NCBI GenBank assembly: GCA_903891395.1
Contig: CAITEM010000421.1
Coordinates: 1 to 10,452 of the forward strand
DNA: 10,452 nt
DNA from: an uncultured Hyphomicrobiales bacterium
Lineage (GTDB): Bacteria > Pseudomonadota > Alphaproteobacteria > Rhizobiales > Xanthobacteraceae
Direction: 5' to 3'
The position numbers and the translations under genes are program-made. Below the pieces are notes generated by a model. The model saw nothing but the letters and a program-made list of their open reading frames with translations, searched no databases and was not told the DNA's origin. Shown one piece after another: positions 5,876 through 10,452 of this stretch. The number at the start of each line of letters is the position of its first letter. The stretch's first letter is position 1.

Positions 5876-5992
5876 ATAAATCCCCCCGAATTTCAACGGC
5901 GCCGCAAAGCTATCATGGACGGGGTCGGCTGAAAGCCGGGGCGCTCATGGGCGTTTGGTCACCGGCACGGTGCGCCCCACCGACGCTTTACG

Positions 5993-7171
5993 TCAGGCTT
6001 GCTTGAGCCACCCGCCGATCCGCTCCACTGCCTCATGCATTTCGGCAGCGGAGCCGGCGTAACAAAAGCGCAGGAAGTTGTGACCGTTGACCGGATCGAA
6101 GTCGATGCCGGGCGTCGCCGCGACACCGGCCTCGTTCAGCATGCGCTTGGCGAAGGCGAGACTGTCGTTGGAAAACGTCGACACGTCGGCATAGAGATAA
6201 AACGCACCATCGACTGGCAGGAATTTCTTGAGCCCGATCTTCGGCAGGCCAGCGGTGAGAATGCGGCGGTTCTCCTCGTAGCCGTGCTTGACCGTCTCCA
6301 TCTCGTCGCGGCCGTCGAACGCCGCTTCCGCCGCCACCTGCGCCAACGTCGGAACCGAGATGGCGAGGTTCTGTTGCAGGCGCTCGACTGCGCGCACCAT
6401 GCTGTCCGGCACCACCATCCAGCCGACGCGCCATCCGGTCATGCAGAAATATTTCGAGAATGAATTGATGACGAGCGCGCGCTCGGAAATATTCGCCGCC
6501 GTTTCGGCGGCGAAGGCATAATCCAGGCCGTGATAGATCTCATCGGAAATGACGCGGATGCCCTCCGCCTCGGCCACGGCACTAAGCTGCGACAGATGAT
6601 CGGCATCCATCATGGTGCCGGTCGGGTTGGCCGGACTCGCGATCAGCAGACCTTTAAGCGGCGTCTTGCGGTGCGCGGCGATCAGCGCCTTGCCGGTCAG
6701 CGCCCAGCGCGTCTCGGCCGAGGTTTCGATCAGCACCGGCTCGCAACCGAGCGCGGAGAGAATATGCCGGTATGGCGGATAGCCGGGATTGGCCAGGGCG
6801 ACCCGGTCGCCCGCCTCGAACAACGACAGAAATGCGAGGATGAAGCCGCCCGACGAACCCGTCGTGACGACGACGCGAGCCGGGTCGAGCTCCAGCCCGT
6901 GTGTGTCTTTATAATGCCCGGCGATGCGCGCCCGGAGCGACGGGATGCCGAGCGCCTCAGTGTAGCCGATGCGGCCGTGGGCCAGCGCGGCCTGCGCCGC
7001 GGCCCTGGCCGCGGTGGGCGCCGGGTGGAACGGCTGGCCGACTTCCATATGGATGACCCGGCCGCCTTTGGCCTCGATCGCGGCCGCCGCCGCCATCACG
7101 TCCATAACGATAAAGGGCGGCACATCGCTGCGTTTCGAGGGAATCAAAAGCTGTTTTGCCGCTTCAAGCAT
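5993..7171 (-). CDS. Class I/II pyridoxal-phosphate aminotransferase
   Basis: 392 residues, full length for the aspartate-aminotransferase fold (type I). Visible landmarks are the N-terminal PPFIVMDVM (18-26), the phosphate-contacting TTGSSGGF (103-110), SPANPTG with Asn182, SDEIYHGL with Asp210 and Tyr213, the Schiff-base lysine Lys240 in NSFSKYFCMTGWRVGW, phosphate-binding Arg248, and Arg368 in NFLRFCYAG, which should bind the substrate carboxylate. It is a cytoplasmic enzyme transferring amino groups between an amino acid and a 2-oxo acid. Substrate choice (aspartate, aromatic, alanine or others) cannot be fixed from sequence, so no symbol is given. It starts at ATG 7169-7171 with only a weak AAGG upstream and diverges from the M48 gene. 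Confidence 0.92.
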   Translation of the reverse strand: MLEAAKQLLIPSKRSDVPPFIVMDVMAAAAAIEAKGGRVIHMEVGQPFHPAPTAARAAAQAALAHGRIGYTEALGIPSLRARIAGHYKDTHGLELDPARVVVTTGSSGGFILAFLSLFEAGDRVALANPGYPPYRHILSALGCEPVLIETSAETRWALTGKALIAAHRKTPLKGLLIASPANPTGTMMDADHLSQLSAVAEAEGIRVISDEIYHGLDYAFAAETAANISERALVINSFSKYFCMTGWRVGWMVVPDSMVRAVERLQQNLAISVPTLAQVAAEAAFDGRDEMETVKHGYEENRRILTAGLPKIGLKKFLPVDGAFYLYADVSTFSNDSLAFAKRMLNEAGVAATPGIDFDPVNGHNFLRFCYAGSAAEMHEAVERIGGWLKQA

Positions 7172-7285
7172 GCTTTTGGCCCGCCTTCAGGGCACTTCCT
7201 GCACCCCGCCCCGCTGTTGCCGCATTCGGGCAGCTTGCTCAGCCCTTGTGCGCTTTTCATGACTCAGACGTGATCGCGCAGCGCG

Positions 7286-7314
7286 TTGACCGCTTTAACC
7301 CGCGACAATAGGTT
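7286..7314 (+). promoter_or_regulatory. Candidate sigma-70-type promoter for the M48/DsbA-like pair
   Basis: TTGACC (7286-7291), a 17-nt spacer and TAGGTT (7309-7314) form a housekeeping-type promoter with a good -35 and a poor -10. The start point would be near 7321, leaving a leader of about 20 nt before the ATG at 7342. A perfect CGCGC-A-GCGCG inverted repeat (7275-7285) abuts the -35 and could be an operator. No other promoter stands out in the 170-bp divergent spacer. Confidence 0.35.
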
Positions 7315-7341
7315 CACGCCTATCCGCTAATGTAGCTCGGC

Positions 7342-8775
7342 ATGATCGAAGACGGCACACCTATCAGGACGCAACGGCGCGCGCCAGCAGCCCGCGCTTT
7401 GGCGCTGGTGACGGCATTTGCTTTGGCGCTGTCCGGCGTCGCGCCCTCGTTACAGCCGGCACGCGCGCAGGAAACGGCGTTGCGCGGCTTGCCGATCGTG
7501 CGCGACACCGAGATCGAGCAGTTGCTGCGCGACTATGCCCAGCCGATCCTCAAGAGCGCCGGCCTCGCCAAGCAAAACGTGCGCGTCGTGGTATTGAACG
7601 ACCGCGCCTTCAACGCCTTCGTGATGGATGGCCGCCATATCTTCATCAACGCCGGTGCCCTGCTCGACGCCAAGACGCCCAACGAAGTCATCGGCGTGTT
7701 CGCGCATGAAACAGGCCACCTCGCCGGCGGCCACCTGATGAAACTGCGCGAGCAACTCGCTTCGGCGCAAACCGCCTCGATCGTTGCCATGCTGCTCGGC
7801 GTCGGCGCCATGGTCGCGGGCGCACGCTCCGGTCAGGCTGGCGGCGCCGATATCGGCGCGGCAGCAATGATGGCGCCGCAATCGGCGATCATGCGCTCGC
7901 TGCTGGCCTATGTGCGCACCCAGGAAGACCAGGCCGATCACGCCGGCGTGAAGTTTCTCACCGCCACCCAGCAGTCGCCGCGCGGTATGGTCGAACTGTT
8001 TACGCGGCTGGGCAACGAATCCTTATTCAACTCGCGTTACATCGACCCCTATATGCAGACCCATCCGATGCCGGCCGAACGCGTCGCGGCGCTTGAAGCG
8101 CTCGCCAAGGCCAGTCCCTATTGGGACCGCAAGGACTCGCCCGAGCTGCAACTGCGGCATGACATGATGCGCGCCAAATTATACGGCTTCTTGGACAAGC
8201 CCGACAGCGTCGCGCGCCGCTACCCGCTTGGCGACCACAGCCTGCCGGCGCGATATGCGCGCGCCATTTCGACCTATCGCTTCGGCGACCTACGGTCGGC
8301 CGTCACGCAGATCGATGCGCTGGCGCAAGAACAGCCGGCTAATCCCTATTTCCAGGAACTTAAAGGTCAAGCTCTGCTCGAGGGTGGCCATCCAGCGGAA
8401 GCGATCGCGCCACTGCGTCGCTCCGTGCAACTTGCGCCCTCGGCGCCCCTGTTGCGCATCATGCTGGCACAGGCCCTTATTGCGTCGAACAATCCGAAGG
8501 TCGCCGAGGAAGCCGTCGAGTTGTTGCGCACCGCGTTGCTCAGCGAGCCCGAAGCCCCTGAAGCCTATTCGCAACTCGCCATGGCCTATGGCCGCAAGGG
8601 CGACCTCGCCAATGCCGATCTGGCCTCCGCGCAAGCCGCCTTCACCCGCGGTGACCTGCCGACCGCCCGTCAACTCGCCTCCCGCGCCAAGACCCGCCTG
8701 CCGATCGGCTCGCCGGCCTGGGTGCGCGCCGACGATATCGTCAACGTCAAATCGCCCACCGCCAGAAACAACTAA
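7342..8775 (+). CDS. Secreted M48 zinc metalloprotease with TPR domain (BepA-like)
   Basis: 477 residues. A basic N-terminus (TQRRAPAAR), a hydrophobic core at 19-33 and ARA at 40-42 form a signal peptide, probably cut after Ala42, so the protein is periplasmic. The zinc site is HETGH (122-126), with Glu195 in RTQEDQADHAG as third ligand and His241 in HPMPAER at the place of the regulatory histidine of Escherichia coli BepA. A Gly/Ala-rich hydrophobic loop (146-176) lies between them. Residues about 300-465 are TPR-like helical pairs (for example PANPYFQELKGQALLEGGHP). BepA-type enzymes degrade or assist stalled outer-membrane proteins such as LptD. The start lacks a clear ribosome site. The DsbA-like gene follows after 32 nt, so the two are probably co-transcribed. 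Confidence 0.92.
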   Translation: MIEDGTPIRTQRRAPAARALALVTAFALALSGVAPSLQPARAQETALRGLPIVRDTEIEQLLRDYAQPILKSAGLAKQNVRVVVLNDRAFNAFVMDGRHIFINAGALLDAKTPNEVIGVFAHETGHLAGGHLMKLREQLASAQTASIVAMLLGVGAMVAGARSGQAGGADIGAAAMMAPQSAIMRSLLAYVRTQEDQADHAGVKFLTATQQSPRGMVELFTRLGNESLFNSRYIDPYMQTHPMPAERVAALEALAKASPYWDRKDSPELQLRHDMMRAKLYGFLDKPDSVARRYPLGDHSLPARYARAISTYRFGDLRSAVTQIDALAQEQPANPYFQELKGQALLEGGHPAEAIAPLRRSVQLAPSAPLLRIMLAQALIASNNPKVAEEAVELLRTALLSEPEAPEAYSQLAMAYGRKGDLANADLASAQAAFTRGDLPTARQLASRAKTRLPIGSPAWVRADDIVNVKSPTARNN

Positions 8776-8807
8776 GAACTAAATTCGACCACCAAAGGAC
8801 ACCACAA

Positions 8808-9584
8808 ATGACATTCCGCCCGCGCCTGACCGCAGCCGTCCTCGGCTTCGCCGCGCTCCTGGCCTTCGCAGCGCCGCACACCTCGCGCGCCGCCGAATTC
8901 TCGACGCCGCAGCGCGGCGAGATCGAAACCATCGTGCGCGAATATCTGATCGCGCATCCCGAAGTGCTCCAGGAGGCGATGACCGAACTGGAGAAGCGCC
9001 AGAACGTCGCGGAAGCGGAAAAGCACAAGTCCGCGGTCAAGGACAATGCCGAGGCGATCTTCTCATCACCACGCCAGGTCAACCTGGGCAACGTCAATGG
9101 CGACGTCACTTTCGTCGAGTTCTTCGATTACAACTGCGGCTACTGCAAGCGCGCCATGAGCGACATGCTGACGCTGATGAAGGACGATCCGAAGCTCAAG
9201 ATCGTGCTGAAGGAATTCCCGGTGCTCGGACCGGGTTCGGTCGAAGCGGCGCAGGTCGCGGTCGCGGTACGCATGCAGGACAAGACCGGCAAGAAGTACC
9301 TCGACTTCCATCAGAAGCTCTTGGGCGGCCGCGGTCAGGCCGACAAGGCGCACGCGCTCGCTGCCGCCAAGGATGCCGGCCTCGACATGGCGCGGATCGA
9401 AAAGGACATGGCGAGCCCGGAAGTGAAGGCCACGCTCGAAGAGAACATGAAAGTGGCCGAGGCGCTCGGCCTCAACGGCACGCCGAGCTACGTCATCGGG
9501 TCGGACGTGGTGGTCGGCGCCGTCGGCCTTCCCGCGTTGCAGGAAAAAATCAACACCAGCCGCTGCGGCAAGGCGAGCTGCTAA
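8808..9584 (+). CDS. Secreted DsbA-family thiol oxidoreductase, ScsC-like with N-terminal helical stalk
   Basis: 258 residues; the start at 8808 has AAAGGA 8 nt upstream. A signal peptide (hydrophobic 8-22, cut near SRAA-E at 29-30) sends it to the periplasm. Residues 35-87 are a charged helical segment (EIETIVREYLIAHPEVLQ) like the ScsC N-terminal domain that oligomerises some relatives. The thioredoxin-fold domain follows, with active site Cys110-Gly-Tyr-Cys113 in FFDYNCGYCKRA and cis-proline Pro226 after Thr225. Members oxidise or isomerise disulfides in secreted proteins, and a stalked, oligomeric form favours isomerase activity. Unusually, the chain ends CGKASC, with Cys253 and Cys258 as an extra pair. 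It lies 32 nt after the M48 protease gene, and its TAA overlaps the TAG of the opposing gene. Confidence 0.92.
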   Translation: MTFRPRLTAAVLGFAALLAFAAPHTSRAAEFSTPQRGEIETIVREYLIAHPEVLQEAMTELEKRQNVAEAEKHKSAVKDNAEAIFSSPRQVNLGNVNGDVTFVEFFDYNCGYCKRAMSDMLTLMKDDPKLKIVLKEFPVLGPGSVEAAQVAVAVRMQDKTGKKYLDFHQKLLGGRGQADKAHALAAAKDAGLDMARIEKDMASPEVKATLEENMKVAEALGLNGTPSYVIGSDVVVGAVGLPALQEKINTSRCGKASC

Positions 9585-10452
9585 TCCGCCCTTCGGCGGA
9601 CCTCGTACAGCACGAACCGGGAGGAGCGCGCGCGCTCCTCCAGTAGCGCGGGCAGCGGATTGTCGGCGGGCGGCCCGAGCACATAGAGATAGCGGAAGTC
9701 GTTCGTCCAATTGCGCAAATATGACGGCACGATGTCGGCCGTCTTGCCGGCCGCAAGCGCGGTCAAGATCGTCAACGGCACCGGGCCGCCATATGCCACC
9801 GCGAGATGCCGCATGTCGGGACGCACGATGACCGGCTGCTTGCCGGCTTCGGCAAATAAATTCGGTACGAAGGCGCGCGCGTAATGCACGGCCAAAACCG
9901 GCGCATAATAGAGCGGATATTCGGTGAGATCGTTGAACGGCGGGTCGTCGCCGCTGCCGCTGGTGCCGGTCAGCACCGTCGCGCCCTTCTCGATTCTGTC
10001 GAATGACGCGATCAGCGCCGCGTAGTCGGCGCGGTATGGCAGCCACACCGCATAGACGACCGCAAGATTGGCCACGGCCACCACGCTGACGCAGCCAAGC
10101 GCCGCAAAAGTCCATCGCCGGTCCGGCAGCGCCAGCGTGCAGAACGCCGGCAGGATGAAAGCCGCGGCCGCGATGACGCGGAAATCGACGAACGACGTGC
10201 CGAACAGCTTCGACGGGATCGCCACGTAAAGCAGCGCAAAGCCGATCGCCAGCCACAACCCGCCCGGCGCGAAACACAACCCGCCGCGTTTGGCGGCGAG
10301 ATAGACGAACCCCAGCAGCGCGACGACGCTCGCCGCCGACACGGTGAGGCTATAGCCGTTGAGAATACGGAACGGCCACAGTGCCTTGAAGGCGAAGAAC
10401 CACTCAGTACCCTCTCCCCCGATGCCGCCAGCGGTCGTCATCATGATCGCGA
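9581..10452 (-). CDS. C-terminal part of a multi-helix membrane protein (5' end beyond the window)
   Basis: The frame is open from the right edge of the window to TAG (9581-9583), giving 289 visible residues. Two adjacent ATG codons (10439-10444) could be a start, but no ribosome site can be judged and the product resembles the end of a larger protein, so it is called partial. Hydrophobic stretches lie at about 30-50, 62-78, 86-104 and 112-132 counted from those Met codons, followed by a mostly soluble C-terminal part of about 150 residues (from YRADYAALIASFDRIEKG onward). This plan, helices followed by a soluble tail, resembles glycosyltransferase-type or O-antigen-related membrane proteins, but I see no diagnostic motif and do not assign a function. 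It ends tail-to-tail with the DsbA-like gene, sharing the bases CTAA. Confidence 0.75.
   Translation of the reverse strand, partial: AIMMTTAGGIGGEGTEWFFAFKALWPFRILNGYSLTVSAASVVALLGFVYLAAKRGGLCFAPGGLWLAIGFALLYVAIPSKLFGTSFVDFRVIAAAAFILPAFCTLALPDRRWTFAALGCVSVVAVANLAVVYAVWLPYRADYAALIASFDRIEKGATVLTGTSGSGDDPPFNDLTEYPLYYAPVLAVHYARAFVPNLFAEAGKQPVIVRPDMRHLAVAYGGPVPLTILTALAAGKTADIVPSYLRNWTNDFRYLYVLGPPADNPLPALLEERARSSRFVLYEVRRRAD
9585..9600 (+). terminator. Short hairpin after the DsbA-like gene (weak terminator candidate)
   Basis: TCCGCC (9585-9590) pairs with GGCGGA (9595-9600) around a CTTC loop, starting directly after the TAA of the DsbA-like gene. No T run follows (CCTCGTAC), and the sequence is also the coding end of the opposing gene (RRRAD). 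It may slow readthrough or protect the 3' end rather than act as a full intrinsic terminator. Confidence 0.3.

Noticed and set aside
5876..5896. TTG start at 5894-5896 for the coiled-coil protein
   Set aside because: GGGGGG, the likely ribosome site, lies between this TTG and the ATG at 5873-5875, so the ATG is the supported start.
9066..10277. Long - strand open frame (403 codons) crossing the DsbA-like gene and its neighbour
   Set aside because: It runs antisense to the DsbA-like gene, which has an intact signal peptide, CGYC and cis-Pro, and out of frame to the membrane protein. Composition is Arg/Ala-rich without motifs.
1..10452. Phage, insertion sequence, CRISPR array, tRNA or defence island
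   Set aside because: No transposase or integrase frames, terminal inverted repeats with target duplications, regularly spaced repeats or tRNA cloverleaf were seen. Gene content is ordinary chromosomal.

Overview
The window looks like chromosomal core DNA of a GC-rich alphaproteobacterium, most likely order Hyphomicrobiales near Bradyrhizobium, Rhodopseudomonas or Pseudolabrys. This is inferred from family content (intracellular PHB depolymerase, YoaK/DUF1275 protein, short LLGxP membrane peptides), from strong GC bias at third codon positions, and from two GGAAC-N16/17-GGTT elements that resemble promoters of the alphaproteobacterial general-stress sigma factor EcfG. I see no tRNA, rRNA, CRISPR array, insertion sequence or prophage module.

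Layout. At 1-109 lies the tail of an unidentified + strand gene, followed by a bidirectional terminator (136-162). Next is a divergent unit: a 28-codon membrane peptide on the - strand (188-274), and on the + strand a 317-residue four-helix membrane protein (486-1439) followed by a 24-codon membrane peptide (1463-1537). The two peptides resemble each other, and each direction has its own EcfG-like promoter. A second bidirectional terminator with a GAAA loop (1557-1582) separates this unit from two - strand genes: a polytopic membrane protein of unknown function (1590-2351) and a PhaZ-type intracellular poly(3-hydroxybutyrate) depolymerase (2421-3638). A roughly 200-bp divergent spacer leads to a glutathione S-transferase family gene (3846-4517), which converges at 7 bp with a DUF1275 membrane protein that starts at TTG (4525-5253).

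Upstream of that, on the - strand, is a Gln-rich coiled-coil protein (5432-5875). Its reading frame continues in sense for 39 codons beyond its TAG stop, down to a second TAG that is followed by a hairpin. Then come a class I/II PLP aminotransferase (5993-7171, - strand) and, divergently, an envelope pair on the + strand: a secreted M48 zinc metalloprotease with a TPR domain, BepA-like (7342-8775), and a secreted DsbA/ScsC-like thiol oxidoreductase (8808-9584). The last gene, - strand and running off the right edge, is the C-terminal part of a membrane protein whose stop codon overlaps that of the DsbA-like gene.

How the genes work together. The M48/TPR and DsbA-like genes, 32 bp apart, look like a periplasmic protein-quality-control and disulfide unit. 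The membrane-peptide cluster looks like a small stress-induced envelope module. The remaining genes (carbon-storage mobilisation, GST, aminotransferase, DUF1275) are individual housekeeping or accessory genes without an obvious shared pathway. The points most worth following up are the EcfG-like divergent membrane-peptide unit and the interrupted coiled-coil reading frame.
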